A stretch of DNA of 64,000 nucleotides from Lepidurus packardi. Lineage: Eukaryota > Arthropoda > Branchiopoda > Notostraca > Triopsidae. The DNA lies in contig JAKZAN010000129.1 in the NCBI GenBank assembly GCA_023053545.1, positions 1-64,000 on the forward strand, read 5' to 3'. Made by a program: the position numbers and the translations under genes. The notes beneath the pieces are model-generated. The model was not told the origin of the DNA. It did not search any database and worked only from the letters and a program-made list of their open reading frames with translations. Of this stretch, positions 13,101 to 25,431 are shown one piece after another (the stretch's first letter is position 1; each line of letters begins with the position of its first letter).

Positions 13101-14109
13101 GTCGTTCTGGCTAATTTCCGGTACTAGCAGTCCATCCTTTTCAAACCTGAACTCGTTGACCGAGATCTTCATGTTAAAGTATTTGTTGAAGTGTCTAGAC
13201 TTCATCAGGTACTCCAGTCTCATGTAGTACCACTCGTTCACTCTCACCTTCGTGACAACTATATCCCGATTCTCCCCGAATACTCTTATGATCAACTCAT
13301 TATTTTAAGTGATTCGCACGTAGAACTCGCACTCTCGCACCCTCATATACATTAGATCAGCACCACGGTGGAGGGCGTCTATATGGAACGACAGGTTGAG
13401 GGTGAAGCCTTTGGCGAAGCTCCACAAGTTTTTGTCTTTCACAAGTTTGATGCCGCTATTTTCTCCATAAAACAGAAAAAAGGATGAAGGGTGGTTCTTC
13501 TGAGGCACTTGAGACTCAAAGAATTTCTGTAGATGGTCAGATGATCAAAGTAGGAGTGAGGAGAACGTGAGTTACCTTAAGTATTTAGATACCGAATTAA
13601 AGAGTATTGGCAGCGAAGTCTCCCTTATAAAATCTCTAACTCAGGAGGGTCGTCACTTTCTTCATATTCTTGCAGGAAATGGGGTACATTCGGATGAAGG
13701 CTTCCACCATCCCCGACACTTCCCCGACTTCAGACTTGCACAATGGGATGCTAAACACATAGTCGATAATGTCGTCGAGGATCGACAGGTTGTGGTCTCG
13801 GATTTCTGCATCCCTTTTAGCCAAGAGGACGCTACTGTTCCAGTTGTTATTATAGATAGCCGAGAGCCATTAGAGAAGTGTGATCTACCCGTAATGCCAG
13901 AAGAGACGACATCAGAAGGTAAGGGTTACTTTTTGACGTTTGCCCTGATGACGATGTTTGTCGAGTAGGATCTTGATGATGTCTGGGTTGACGACCAGCT
14001 GGAGGTCCCTGTTCTCTCGATGGTTTTTGGAGTCCATGAAGACGAACAGCCTGTCTTTGATTTTATCGAGCTCGGGGTTAGATCTTTCAGGCGTAGTTGC
14101 AGGTATCAT
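7111..14109 (-). CDS. Giant BEACH-domain WD40 protein (neurobeachin/LYST family)
   Basis: Four introns (45, 49, 47 and 30 nt) restore a 2,275-residue frame. The first two thirds is a leucine-rich helical (armadillo-like) region with a possible concanavalin-type beta section near residue 250. A PH-BEACH-type segment with RRYLMKYE follows. The BEACH domain contains ISNFEYLLYLNRMAGRSY, DPTQYPVMPWIISDY, NNWIDLIFGFKQKG and MHFGQTPRQLF. WD40-like strands end the protein. TAA at 8454-8456 falls on a conserved BEACH Glu. BEACH proteins scaffold vesicle fission and fusion and lysosome or contractile-vacuole traffic. It is by far the longest gene in the window. Confidence 0.93.
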
Positions 14110-14429
14110 GTAATTGCCGATTATTCTAAAAAGTAATACTTATGAAGCCTATTAATTCCTATCGCCTATAGGGATGAATTGGTGTACGGTTATGTTAAGG
14201 TTAATAGTAAACTGAAAGTCCCGCGCACTGCGAGTCGTCCTAGCAATGCTGTTTCCTGCCTGCCCAAAACAATCGCTACTCACAAAATAGACTCTCCTTC
14301 CTAAGTAACAACAGCAGACCCAGAGAATGTGCTGACCAGTAAGAATAATGGTGCGTGAGAAAGAGATTCGTTAATGTTGTATAATGTAGAGGATACTGAA
14401 AAATATAAAACTCAGATTTGGCTGTGCTT
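14110..14429. other. Intergenic gap
   Basis: This 320-base AT-rich gap lies between the BEACH start and the stop of the next leftward gene. Nothing recognisable was seen. Confidence 0.45.
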
Positions 14430-15039
14430 TCAGTACATCCTGGTGGTGCGGTTAGAGTGTCTCGACTGTTCCTTCTGGCACCTCGACACCACCGACGGCT
14501 CGTCCACCTTCCGAAACTCTGCGATGGTTATTAGGATGGCTTTTACTTAGTAGTTCTACGGACTATGAAAAGGTTACCCCTTTCTTGTGGCTTCGCTTGC
14601 GCAGGCTGTTCTCCTTCGTCAGGTTCTTCAAGTACGCTTCGTGCTTATTCTTGAAGAAGGCCTTCTTCTCGCTCGCATTCATGAATATGTACTCGGGCAT
14701 CGTCGGGAACTCCTTCCGCATATTCTCCCGCATCTTCTTCGGCAGCAGCGCGATCATCTCTGGCGGCAGCATCAGTTGCTGTCGTCCCGAGTCCTCTATG
14801 TCCACCTCGTCGTCGTCTTCTTCGAACTCCACTGGCACGTCCATATTCGCCAACAAAGAGTTGAGCGAATCTTCATGCTGTCTTTGGGAAGACTGCGAGA
14901 CTTTGGACGGGGCGGCCTGGAGATGATGGGCGAGGAGGGCGTTTTTAGCGAAACGTGTGCGGTTGATCTTGCGGGCGAGTCTTTCTGGAGTAAATAAGGA
15001 GGGGGTGTTACTGGCGATGATTCGGAGAGGAGTCCTCAT
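14430..15039 (-). CDS. Small basic protein of unknown function
   Basis: A single 22-nt GT-AG intron keeps the frame and gives 195 residues. The N-terminus is Arg-rich and resembles a mitochondrial or nuclear targeting tract. An acidic cluster (EFEEDDDEVDIED) follows, then a helix with LPKKMRENMRKEFP and a Lys/Arg-rich stretch (NSLRKRSHKKG). The final exon carries AILITIAEFRKVDEPSVV. I do not recognise the family. A nucleolar or mitochondrial-ribosome accessory role would fit the composition but is only a guess. The 22-nt intron is short for this genome but is matched in the adjacent gene. Confidence 0.65.
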
Positions 15040-15194
15040 GGGAGAGTGAGTTATAGCTAATAAGTTAGGAACAACAAATGGTGGTGCTAATTATAATTGG
15101 TGACTTTTAAATGCAAATCGGCACTCCGTCTCGCTAGTGCCCTCAAGTAGAATTACAAATTATAGATTCGTCCGCCCCGCCAAAAATCCATCAG

Positions 15195-17475
15195 TCAATC
15201 AACTTATTCGCCCCCCTCTTCCGCCAGCCGCCGGTTCAGCATCACCATCTGCAGCCGCAGGATTGCATCGTTGGCTTCCCGCAGCAGGATTTCTGTCACC
15301 CGCAGCTTCTCCTCATTGTGCCGAAGTACTCCGATCTGGCTATTCAGACTCACCACCAAGTTCTCCTTCTCCTGCAGCATCAGAATGGCATGTTTTTTCT
15401 ATTGTATCAGAGTATCCATATTCACTCCATTCTGACTCCCTTTGGAATTCTGAGTTTCGCTACACGACTTCTCCTGCAGCTCCCGAATCGTCTTCTCGCG
15501 ACTTGCCAACTGGCTACTCTGTTCCTGATTTTTGTTCTTGAGCGAGACTATTTCAGCCTAGTATGCCTTCACTTTCGACTACTGTTGCTGCCGGCATTCT
15601 TCTATCCCTAGCAACCTTATAATTTCTTTATCCTTCTGTATCAGTTTTTGGCTGACTTGGTCACTAGTCGTTTTGAGTTCTTCGAGCTATTTCTTTTTTT
15701 ACAGATTCTACTGCTGCAGCAGGTTAAGCTTGTCTCGTAGACCGTCAAGTTCAATCCTCAATTGATCTAATTACTTTTTGTCCTCATTCTTTGTCTGGCC
15801 TCTGCCCTCGAATATCCTCATTAGGTTGTTGTTCGCGATCATTAGACTGTTTTTTTCGTCTTCCAGAGTCGCGACCCTCCTTCCAAAGTCCGATACCTTT
15901 TGCCTCTCGTCCAATATTTCGGCGCGCAGTCCCTTAGATTCTACTTGCAGATTACTTATGTTTTGAAGCAACATCTGATTATGTTGAACTAGCTCCTTTG
16001 CCTCATCTTCAGTCCTACTCTTGGTTTGCCCTCCATTTTTCAGTAATACCTGCATCTAAGTTAGATCCTTCTGCATCTTAGCCACTGCTTCTTCCTTTAC
16101 TAGCAGCATATGCCTCAGCGAACCCACAGTACTCTGCTCACTTTTAAGTGTAGTGTTCTTAAAACTGAGTTCAGCCTGCAGCCTCGCCACCTCCTGCTCC
16201 TGCTGGTGCAGACTCTCGCCTGAGTCGTGCCTTTTCGGCTGCATAATTGGAGTCTTAGAGTGACTTCCCTGAAGCTAGTTTGTGCATGATTGAAACCTCC
16301 TGCTTGAGCAAACTGATTTCTTTATCTTTGCGAAGGAGACACTCTCTACTATTGTCTTAGGCCACTTGCTTGTAGACTTCGAGTTCCTGGACTCTATTTT
16401 TGAGAACAAGAAGTGTCTTGTCGGTTTCGTACTTCTCCCTCTTCAGATTCTCGAGACTGTTGGTGAAGCTCAGTTCAAGGAACTGCTTCTCGCTTTGCAA
16501 ATGTCTCCTCGTATCTTCGTGTTTCTTTGCTGCTTCTTCCATTGCGGACTCCAGTTTGTATAGTGACTACTGCCGACTTTTATTTTTAGATTACGCCATT
16601 TCGGTCTTGGCAAGCCATCCAGTCTTTTATTAAGCCAGTTTCGTCTCCCTCGCTAGCAGACGTCCAAGCTAAGCCCTCATCCTTTAAACCTCCTAGTCCA
16701 GCTATCTGCTCCTGTTCTTTTGGAAACTCAACTCTCCTGCGTGTTTCTGCTTAAGATTTGTGATCTATAGCTAATTAGTCTTGATCAAACAGTCCAGCAA
16801 TGTGTTTTTTTTGTTAAGTTCGGTTATTTCGGCACTTTTCTCAGCTAGTTGTCGCCGAAGCTCCATGCTGTCTTCCCCTGCATTGACCTTGAAGGTTTCT
16901 ATTCTCTTGCGTTCACTCACAGAAGGAACACCAGACGAACTGGATGTAGTATTGGCGGTGGACTGCAGATAATTGGAGTGAGGGGAAATCTTGATGTCGG
17001 CAGGAAAGTATTAGTTATTACGAATGGTGGTGACAAGGGCCTATGTGGTATTGCCATAGTTGCTGTTGGAACTCGTGTTCTACTTAGAGAAAAGTGGCTC
17101 ACCTGGAACTAGCTGCGATACCTGCATTTTTAAATAGGAAAGCTAACTTTTCAGTTAAGAGATTTTGAAGGTTTGATTGTAGGGAGAAGCCGTCGTTTTA
17201 GAGTCGTAGAAATTTTTAGTAGCTTCGGACACTTTCCTCCTCAGTTCGGGGGCCTCAGTAGAAGCGTTGGAGTCTTCGAATTTGATAGGGGTTTTGTGAA
17301 GAGAAGGGGGCGCCACATGATTGTAATTGGAGTGGAGGAGGTGGTTGTTGGGAGGTTTGACTGTAGAGGGAGGTGCGAAGGCAGTGTGATGTTATTTGGT
17401 GCGGGACTGGCTGCCTGTATTGAAGTGGATATCAGGTATTCTGGGATGAGATCTCTGATTGGGGTTGGGACGCAT
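15195..17475 (-). CDS. Long coiled-coil protein (unknown, possibly centriolar/ciliary)
   Basis: One 22-nt intron gives 752 residues. The first 200 residues are Ser/Pro/Asn-rich and disordered. From about residue 230 to the end the protein is almost continuous heptad coiled coil, with blocks such as MELRRQLAEKSAEITELNKK and LKQEL. There are no enzymatic motifs. Many Glu are encoded by TAA/TAG, and reading these as Glu keeps heptad charge patterning intact. An alternative in-frame Met lies at 17535. Coiled coils of this kind in ciliates are usually basal-body, striated-rootlet or Golgi tether proteins; which one cannot be told from sequence. Confidence 0.8.
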
Positions 17476-17798
17476 GGATCGGTAAGTCGGGACTGTAATT
17501 TAAGCAATAAAAATCAAGAAATACTGATAGCCCATCCTGAATGAATTGGAACCGAGCCAGTCTCAGAATTAGTATACTGATTAGCCAATTATAGGTTAAC
17601 TGACTACAACAGAGGGAGGAGAGAACCCTCTAAGTGATTTGGAGATCTAGAAAAATGGGAGCCCAGTAGATACGGTGTGAAACGGAGTCATATATAGGTC
17701 CATTCCATTCTTCTCATCTTATCAACATATATGTAGAACCATTTTACAACAGATATAAGTCTTCATAAAAACTATTCATTTTCAAACCTAGAAATTCC
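17476..17798. other. Intergenic, divergent promoters
   Basis: A 323-base AT-rich spacer separates the divergent coiled-coil and presenilin-like genes. No RNA gene or repeat was seen. Confidence 0.45.
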
Positions 17799-18914
17799 AT
17801 GCTTCCCTACTACTCGGTGCCCCGCCCTGCCAAGGTACTCAGCGCCTTGCTATTTGGCATCGTCGTCAACCTCGTCTCCATCCCCCACCCCCTCCCTGTA
17901 CTCCTACAGTTTCTCGCTGCTGCCATAACTATCGTATACATCGCCTCCATGCTTTCGAACAGAATCACCCTAAAACCCACCATCGCACGCTCCCAATAGC
18001 CTCACTACGAGTCGACCGTCACTAAGCGAGAATCATTCAACTTCCCTGTTGTGTCAGCATTCTTACTTTTTGCACTCTACATCATCCACATGTTCCTCGG
18101 CAGAAATTCCTTATCGTTTGTACTAGGAGTACATATGGGCATCATTACGCTTTTGATTGCTTCACAAACTATCATACCCTACCTCTTCCTACCTGCAAGA
18201 CTAGTTGTGCCTTTCTACGAGCTTAGATTTCCTTTAGTCCTCAGAAAGATAGTGGGTATGGACAGCTTTGGCTTCTCGGTCGGCGGGATCATCGCTGTGA
18301 TACTGGTTCTGCCCTTCGTATCGCTCTACTATGTGTTCGATCGCTTCTGGCTGATCAACAACTTTTATGCATAGATCTTTGCGATTTGTGTCATCAAGAC
18401 AATCAATCTACGATCATTCCGAACAGGCTGGACCTTACTTCTGGTGGTCTTCTGTTACGACTGTTTTTGGATGTTCATCAATCAAGGCCATGACAACAAA
18501 ATTAACCATGTATAATACTACGGTGTCCCCAATAAGATACTTCTCGAGGCTATATTCTCTTCTCAGTAGTATGTTAAAGTACTCCACCTCCGAGATGCTA
18601 TAGTCCCCGGCCTGTTTGCGGCTCTCTGTCTACGCTTCGATGTCGACAGTGCTTTGGCCTCGAAGAAAGTAAGCCATCCTTCTGAGTGGCAACTGACCTA
18701 CTTCAACGCGAGTTTTATGGGGTATCTTGTGGCTCTGACGGCAGCATACGTGTACTGGTGGAAGGTGAGTAAGGCGGTACCGGCTCTGGTGATAATAATC
18801 CCAGTAATGACGTGCTTTGTACTGCTGTAGGGATACAGAAAAAATGAGATGAAGATTCTATGGAGCGAAAAGGTGATCGGCAACCGATGCGGAGATTCGG
18901 AAAAAAATTAATGA
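17799..18914 (+). CDS. Signal-peptide-peptidase-like polytopic protein (atypical GxGD)
   Basis: An intronless 371-residue polytopic membrane protein with about nine hydrophobic segments. It aligns by eye with signal peptide peptidase. A TM carrying the first-aspartate YD motif (FCYDCFWMF) is followed by a TM with D-AIVPG-LFAALCLRFD, which matches the second-aspartate helix. A C-terminal PAL motif (VPALVIIIP) is present. SPP cleaves ER signal peptides within the membrane. The usual G-x-G-D before the second catalytic Asp reads L-H-L-R-D here, so both glycines are replaced although both aspartates remain. It could be an inactive or specialised paralogue. The SPP N-terminal TM arrangement is otherwise complete. 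Confidence 0.78.
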
Positions 18915-18997
18915 TACATCAAAACTGTTTGATAATGATGTTTGATAGAAAGAATTTATTTTAGTATTTTAACAATCGAGCCCTAGACTCATCATTG

Positions 18998-20159
18998 TCA
19001 GTTTCCCACATACCTTTGGTAGGCCTATGCGTTCCTCTTCAGGATCCCCTCTACAGGACCAAGCACCCGTTTGAAAGCGTCTCTCTCGATGTACACCAAT
19101 TTGCCCTCGCTCTGTGCCATACTCAAATCATTATGAGAAGAAAGGAATCCTTACCTATGCGACGATAGAAGCCTGCCGAGGACAATCTTTGAGGAGCGCT
19201 AGTTCCCCGAAGTAGTCGCCCACCTTATAGGACATGACTTTGGCCTGGACGCCTTCTTTATTTTTCTTGAAGGCCGATAAAGTTCCCCTGCTTACAATGT
19301 AGAATTTGTCTCCAAGTTCTCCTTCGTTGATAATGTATTCCCCCTTCTTGACAGCCTGGTCCTTAAGCACGTCCGAGAGCTGGTTGAGTTCGTACGGGTC
19401 GATGGATTTGAGCAGCTCCACCTTCTTCAGGATTTCCTCGTTCTGTTCCCTCCTTTTCTGTGCAGACTACTTCACGATGTTATTAAATGTCATTCTGTCC
19501 AGAGCGAATAGTGTTGCGTCTTTTTTGACCTTTATAGTGGCAGCTCGTGGGGTGTTGTACAATAGTGCTAGTTCACCAAACGACTCTCCTGGTTTATACG
19601 TCTTCAGGTACTTGTCTTCACTGTCCTTGGAAAACTTCTTGAAGCAGTCGAGTTCGCCCTGGTCAACCACAAAAAGTGTGTCTCCTGCTTCTCCTTGGGC
19701 AATTACGCGATCGCCGACCTTATAGCGTTTTTCCTCCATCGCGTCTACTACGATATTTGAGTCGTGGTCATCCAGGTATCTGAACATGAAGGACTATTTG
19801 AGCCGCAGCATGATCCTCTTTTTGACTTGTTCGCTCTTTGGAATGACCTTCGGTTTAAAATTCTCTTTTTTGTTGAATTCACCATAGACCTCAGCACTGA
19901 CAGCTTGCCTATTGGCGGACTTCTTTCTGTTCATTTTTTCCTGGAGTTTTTTATCTTCTTCCGGATCTTCTTCCGACTCTTCGGTCATGACTGCCCCTGG
20001 GGTGTTTTTGTTTGAGTATTATTGAAGCCAGTGGTGGATGTGATCGACGAGCTTGGAAGCAGCTGGCTGATGGTTGAGGATGTCTGCGACTAGAGGTTCC
20101 AAGACGGGGTTGACGACCTCGCGGAGGTAGCTGACATAGTTTTGTTTCTGGAGTTCCAT
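18998..20159 (-). CDS. cAMP-dependent protein kinase regulatory subunit
   Basis: A 43-nt intron near the 3' end gives 372 residues. An N-terminal RIIa-type docking/dimerisation helix bundle (NPVLEPLVADIL then WLQ) is present. An acidic linker precedes an inhibitor site, NRQAVSAEVYGEF, with Ala at the phospho position as in type-I pseudosubstrates. Two cyclic-nucleotide-binding domains follow, with phosphate-binding cassettes FGELALLYNTPRAATI and FGELALLKDCPRQASIVA; Glu and Arg are both intact in each, so both sites should bind cyclic nucleotide. It would hold the PKA catalytic subunit inactive and tether it via the dimerisation domain. TAG codons fall at helix Glu positions between the two domains. 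Confidence 0.95.
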
Positions 20160-20774
20160 AGTGGCTGATTAATTTTCAGGGAAATATTCTATATGTATGA
20201 TAATTCGATTACATAGAAGTTTTGTCTAGGGATAGACAGAATTCGATTCAACCTAAACTAAGAGATCGCGGGTCGCTTAACTTTTTAAAGACACTTCAGT
20301 AAGTCCAAGCTGGAATATAGGGCGTGGAGCTATCGACAGACCAATGAGGTTGGGCTATCAGCTCCAAATTGTTGGTGTCGGATCGACTCTATGGAGTTAC
20401 AAAGGAGATCGAAGGTATAGATAGGACTGGAGTATGAGGTTCTTCGATTGCGCCGAATCCTTCCGACCTATTTTTAATTATGATGTAGGAGAGCGCTCGA
20501 AACTGATGAGAATAGTAATGTCTTCATGTTTCTGGATTACAGCTAATTTCTATCTATTGTCATCCCGTCACCCTATATTTTGTGTTTTCCTAGCCATCCA
20601 TTCCAGGCAACAGTGCCTACAGGACTGGTTTTCAGTATAGCCATTTCAAAGTTTCCACACCCAAAGCCTTTATTTATAAAGTCTCAGGTTAGTAGAGACC
20701 CATACTTGGATCGTTCTCATATTACGACAAGTCTTTCTTCAAATAGTTTAAAACATATTTAGTCACTCTCGGAC
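20160..20774. other. Intergenic region, no gene recognised
   Basis: A 615-base divergent spacer with scattered TGA-free frames that have no domain, signal or compositional support. Nothing RNA-like was seen. Confidence 0.45.
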
Positions 20775-22400
20775 ATGCAGTCCAGCAATAACTCCCACCC
20801 TTTCCAGTCTTCGCGCAAAGAAGAGTGGCTCCTCAGCAAATAGGTGCAGTTCCTGTAGGCTACTGGCGGCAGTCTCGGAGACACCCCCAATATCAATAGC
20901 GCCTATCTCACATAACAAATCTCTGAAGATGGCAGCACCCGCATCAAAATCCGTAACGACAGTAACTCCAACGTGAAACTATTCGGCTACTGTCTCCTCA
21001 GCCTCTGCTTCGAAAAATGTAAAGATAGCGACTACGCCCAGGAAGTACTGACTAGCTTCAAAAGCATGGTCTACTCTGACGACCTCAAACTAGATACTTT
21101 CAGCGTCGACGAAATCTAACCCCAATTCAGACCTTACTATTCCACACCTGTTTTGAAGAAAGCACTGGTGGAGTTCCTGCAGATCATGCAGTTCTACACC
21201 AAAAATAGCGTGCTAGAAATGCTGCAACGCTACCCCATCATCGAAACAACTCTGGTGCTGATATTCCGTTCTGCCTTAGGGTCACGCACTATCAAATACA
21301 CCAGTACCAAGTCGCCTCTGCTGTGCGAGTATTTTTGCAAGATTCTGAAGGTGCGCATCCTGTATGACTCGAACAACAAAGAGTACATGTTCCTGGGTGC
21401 CAAACTCATAATGGATGAGTAATCCGATCCTGACTACTCATACGTATGGGAGTAGTAAGTCACCAAAGCTGTCAGGTCGAAAAACAGTTCGCTCGTCCCT
21501 GCTGAATTCGAAGACGAGATTCCACCCACTTACTCCCTGCAAATCATCGGCGATCTACATCCTAAGAACTCAGGCAGACTAGTCAGACAGTCCCTCCAGG
21601 AAAGAGACTCTTCTCTCCATAGAAATGCGTTATACGCCGAGCACAGAGCCAACGGTTCCTTAGAACCCACTGCCGACCTATCCAATATCCTCGTTATACC
21701 GCGAAAAGAGTTGCCAGAGAAGAGGATATCTGGAGAGACTCCAACTGAAGGCGTGTTTCTAGAGGATGACATCCTCGTCATCCCGAAAAGACTCAATTTG
21801 ACAGAACAAGCTGAAGATGACTACGAATACCTCGACAGCGAACCTGATGTCTACGAAGAATCCGAATCTTCTTTAAAGGCTCGTCCCCGAAAGCTAACTG
21901 ACCTGTACTCGCCTCAACATTTTCACTTCAATGGTCACGTAGCAACCTTTGGAGAACATTACCAAAGAATCTAGAACCGGGAACATGACAAAAATCTGAG
22001 TAGAAGCACAATAGTCGAATAATTGAAAAATTGGACTCTGCACACTCACAAGGATAACAATGTCCTGCTCAGGAAGCAAAGCTTTCAGATAGGACAAGAG
22101 TTGGACTCAACAGAGAAGATGAATCCTTTAGAGCCTATACTTGGTCAGAGGCAGAGAGTTTCTTCACCACCTCGATTGAAGAGTTTTCAGATAAGCTATC
22201 ATTGTTCAGGGTCTACATTGAATGCCAATAAGTTGAGTGTGAGTAGTGAGAGTCGCAAACAAAGTGTCGTTGAAAACAGTGGAGGAGGGATGGGACCGCA
22301 TGGCTTAATGGTGAACGGAGGAACAAATGGGGTCGAGGGAGTGGGAATAGGAATGAACGCACACAACGGGAATTTAATTAGGCATAGACCGCGAGACTGA
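20775..22400 (+). CDS. Unknown 541-residue protein
   Basis: A single intronless frame with many in-frame TAA/TAG read as Glu. Residues about 1-215 form a compact helical-looking domain with alternating hydrophobics (FGYCLLSLCFEKCK, VEFLQIMQFYTK, CEYFCKILKVRILYDS). The second half is Ser/Pro/Glu-rich and disordered and ends in a Gly/Asn-rich tail with HRPRD. I do not recognise the family. The ordered N-terminal domain plus a regulated-looking tail would fit a scaffold or adaptor, but no motif fixes a role. It lies head-to-head with the PKA regulatory gene across a 615-bp spacer. Confidence 0.7.
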
Positions 22401-22688
22401 GGATTAAATAGGAGTGGGAAGATGAAAAAACGGAAAGGAATCTAAATTTAAGGTAAATATCCAAGGGTTCAGAACTAGCATCAGCTCTTATCGGACTAAG
22501 GCTTGGAGGCAGTGTTAGCAAAACTGCAGATCTGCTTTGCCAGACTGCTTCAATATTAGCATTACATACCGCAGTCTCCGGTAGACTATTACTCCAGAAA
22601 TGTCTATCATTAATCAATGCTTAATTAGCTTTAAAGTCTATCTTCATGCGTATTCTATTCCAATCGACATCACCACTTTTCCTCAACC

Positions 22689-23303
22689 ATGCTCCCCGCC
22701 CTGGACTACAAGCCACTGCCTCGCCGTGAAGTTCCTTGGTACTTTAGAATCAAAGGCTTCTTTCGATACCTGGCCATAGCCTTCTATATCCTACTCTCGA
22801 TCCTGATCTTGATCATCCAATCAGATGCCTTCAGGATAATGAGCTACCAGAAGATCTAAGTAATAATAGGAGGTCTGTTGGTCGCAACCGCTGTATATAA
22901 ACTCGCAACCGACTACGACACGAGTGTACGTGAATAGAAGTTCCACATTATGCAGCTCCAACACCAAATTGCACTCCAAAGCCTAAGTTAGATCAAATAA
23001 TCGAAGGTTTCGCTACTTTAAAGGGAAAGGAGGAAAACGGATATCATGGAAAGTCGCAATCTGGTGCGGAAGTATGACTTGATTTCGGATTTGTTGAAGG
23101 TTGCATACGGATTGTGTCTAATCGCAATGGTGGTGTACACACTGTTGAGCGGTCAAAGCTTCCCTCAACTCGATTATGCAGTTCTTCTGGGAGCGGCCGC
23201 CTGTGAAGTCATATACCGGATACTGATCAGAGGGGTATGGAAGTTCTGGTACAAATACTTTGCTCAGAAATACCCACCAAAAGACGAAGAGACCACAAAT
23301 TGA
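22689..23303 (+). CDS. Small four-TM membrane protein, unknown
   Basis: An intronless 204-residue protein. Two hydrophobic segments near residues 26-45 and 55-72 are followed by a charged helical loop with many Glu/Lys. A second hydrophobic pair lies near residues 130-150 and 158-175. The C-terminus is Lys/Pro-rich (KYPPKDEETTN). The halves look like a tandem two-TM hairpin with a cytoplasmic coiled loop. No family is recognised. It is preceded by a short gap after the unknown gene on the same strand. Confidence 0.7.
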
Positions 23304-23858
23304 TACTAGACTATTCTCATCCATTTTAGTTTTGGATCCATCTTTACTTAGCTTTGATTAGTTGTCGATTTTCTATTCTTCCAGAACAACAGACCTGGTT
23401 GGTCTTTGCCAAACGATCGTTGCAGACAAACCACAGAGTGGAATTACCTGGTGACCAGACAGCCCTAGGAGATTGTGGCAGCAGATGCGTTGATACGATG
23501 AATATAATGCTGAAACGAGAGAAGTCATGAAGATTGGGATTAGGGCAGAAGATTGGAGGTCGAATAGATTTTAAATTGGCATTTATGAAAGATCAGGATA
23601 TAGAATATAGGATTTTTAACCAGACAGCAGCGAATAAACCAACGAAGCCAGGTGCCAGGGTGTGGCTGAAGTCATAAAACTAACTTTGGGTCCTCAAATA
23701 TACTATGGGGAGAACATCCAATATTTTTGTCAAGAGCACTGCGGATTGACTCAAAACCGTAGAATCTTCTCAGGAGTCTGTCCTGAGTCTTTTGCCTAGC
23801 TATAAAATATTGGCCCTGCCTTTCAATATTTTTAACACTTTCACAAACATTTAAGAAT
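23304..23858. other. Intergenic region
   Basis: A 555-base AT-rich gap between two rightward genes. No coding, RNA or repeat signal was seen. Confidence 0.45.
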
Positions 23859-25025
23859 ATGCATTTAGAACCAGATCGCCACTTCGCCATCACCAAGCAC
23901 TCCTTCGCTTCGACCGCCAAGTTCTCCTTCAAAACTGCCTCTTCCACCCTCAGAGGCAAAACTCTCAAGCGTCTCCTCCCCGAATCTCCTCTCCTTAAAA
24001 ATACCGCCCAAATTCGACCTCAAATCGCCTATGCCCCTGAAAGGAGTGTTGACCTGCCCAAGCAGTCCCTGCGCCTCCCCAGCTTGCTGTCAAAAAAGAC
24101 TGAAGTCATGAGGACCAGACCGCGTAAGACCATGAATAAAATGGGGTTCTGCAACTCGAAGTTGCCAGATACAACATTCCGTTAGAATCTGAAGGTCGGA
24201 GAATGGATACTAGGCTAATTTCTGGGGAGGGGAGTTTATGGGGAAGTATTCAAGGCTCTAGTAGTGCAATCGGGACGGACGATTGCGGTAAAAAGGCTGT
24301 TCAATCGGAGTTCTGACGCGTAGAACCCTTCCAAGAGCAAAGAAATCAGCATTCTCAAGAAACTGGACCACCCCAACATTGTCAAATACTACGGCTGTGA
24401 GAACAAGCAGGGCCACCACCATATCTACATGGAGTACGTCTCGTAGAAAAGTTTACGGGGATGCCCTCGACACATACGGTCCACTTCCTTAGCCAATCAT
24501 CAAAATCTACTTACGGCAAACCCTGGCGGCTCTACACTACCTTCACACTCACAAAGTCTTGCACCGGGACCTAAAGGCTGCTAATATTCTACTAAACCAG
24601 GAAGGGAAGATTAAGCTCACAGACTTCGGATGTGCCGTGAGGACTCACTCGAGCGTGCATGAGTAGGCACTAATCGGTAGTGTTTTTGTGGATGGCCCCC
24701 GAAGTTGTCAGACAATAACCCCACTCCCTGGACCTGCGATATTTGGAGTCTCGGCTGCGTGCTTATCGAACTGAGCTCTGGCAAGGTATGTACTTATGTC
24801 CAACCATTCCTTATTTAAATATTATATAGGTACCTTGGAGTGAGCTTAATCTAGAGAATGAGCTATCCGCGATTCTAGTAGTGGGTTACAGCTGCTTCGC
24901 CCCCGATGGTTGCAGAGAGAGTGTCCGCGGGACTCAAAGAACTCATTGGGCAGTGTCTACAGGTAGAGGCGGTGCGCCGTCCATCATGCCTGTAGTTGCT
25001 GCAGAGTGAGTACTTGAGGGTGTGA
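23859..25025 (+). CDS. MAP3K/STE11-like protein kinase, frame broken at four homopolymers
   Basis: The kinase features are clear: [15 protein letters not shown] glycine loop, TIAVKRL lysine, [42 protein letters not shown] and DIWSLGC. A 44-nt intron lies before the P+1 lobe. A basic, disordered 110-residue N-terminus precedes the domain. The reading frame shifts at about 24457, 24683, 24726 and 24886, each at a short homopolymer. Removing one base at each would leave one frame of about 372 residues. All catalytic residues survive, so sequencing error is likelier than a pseudogene. TAA in WILGE and TAG in LPEP fall at family Glu positions. By family it would activate a MAP2K cascade. Confidence 0.75.
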
Positions 25026-25431
25026 GTATTTGGACAATGGTTCAGAGCGACGAACTAATACCCATACTGGGGCGACTCTATCTATTGATATTTTTCCACT
25101 TAATAATTTAAACAACTTTGCTAATAAGATTTCCTCTAGGCTTTTTTCACTACTGTGGACTCAGACAAAGGAGGAGCAAATCGGTTTGGTCTTTGTGAAC
25201 TCATGCTCAGGCCTCTGTATTGCAGAAGAATTAGTTGTGCAGCCTACATGGCGACTCTATAGGAGAGGTCATATGCGTTTTTCGGAACTTCTCGGAGACT
25301 GAGGATGGGATTTGCTATTAAAATTTAATCGGAAAACCCTTCAGTGTAGCCTTAACAGTTTTGTACTGGACGGCCACATATTTTTATTGCAAAATATAGA
25401 ATATCATATCATTTAGCACCATCCCAGACCC
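25026..25431. other. Intergenic region with one unsupported 90-codon frame
   Basis: The gap includes a TGA-free frame at 25030-25302 with no domain, no signal peptide and no splice support. It is most likely chance under a one-stop code. Confidence 0.4.

Noticed and set aside
24457..24887. Programmed ribosomal frameshifting in the kinase gene
   Set aside because: No shared slippery motif at the four sites; all are short homopolymer differences, so sequencing error is simpler. Kept only as an alternative.
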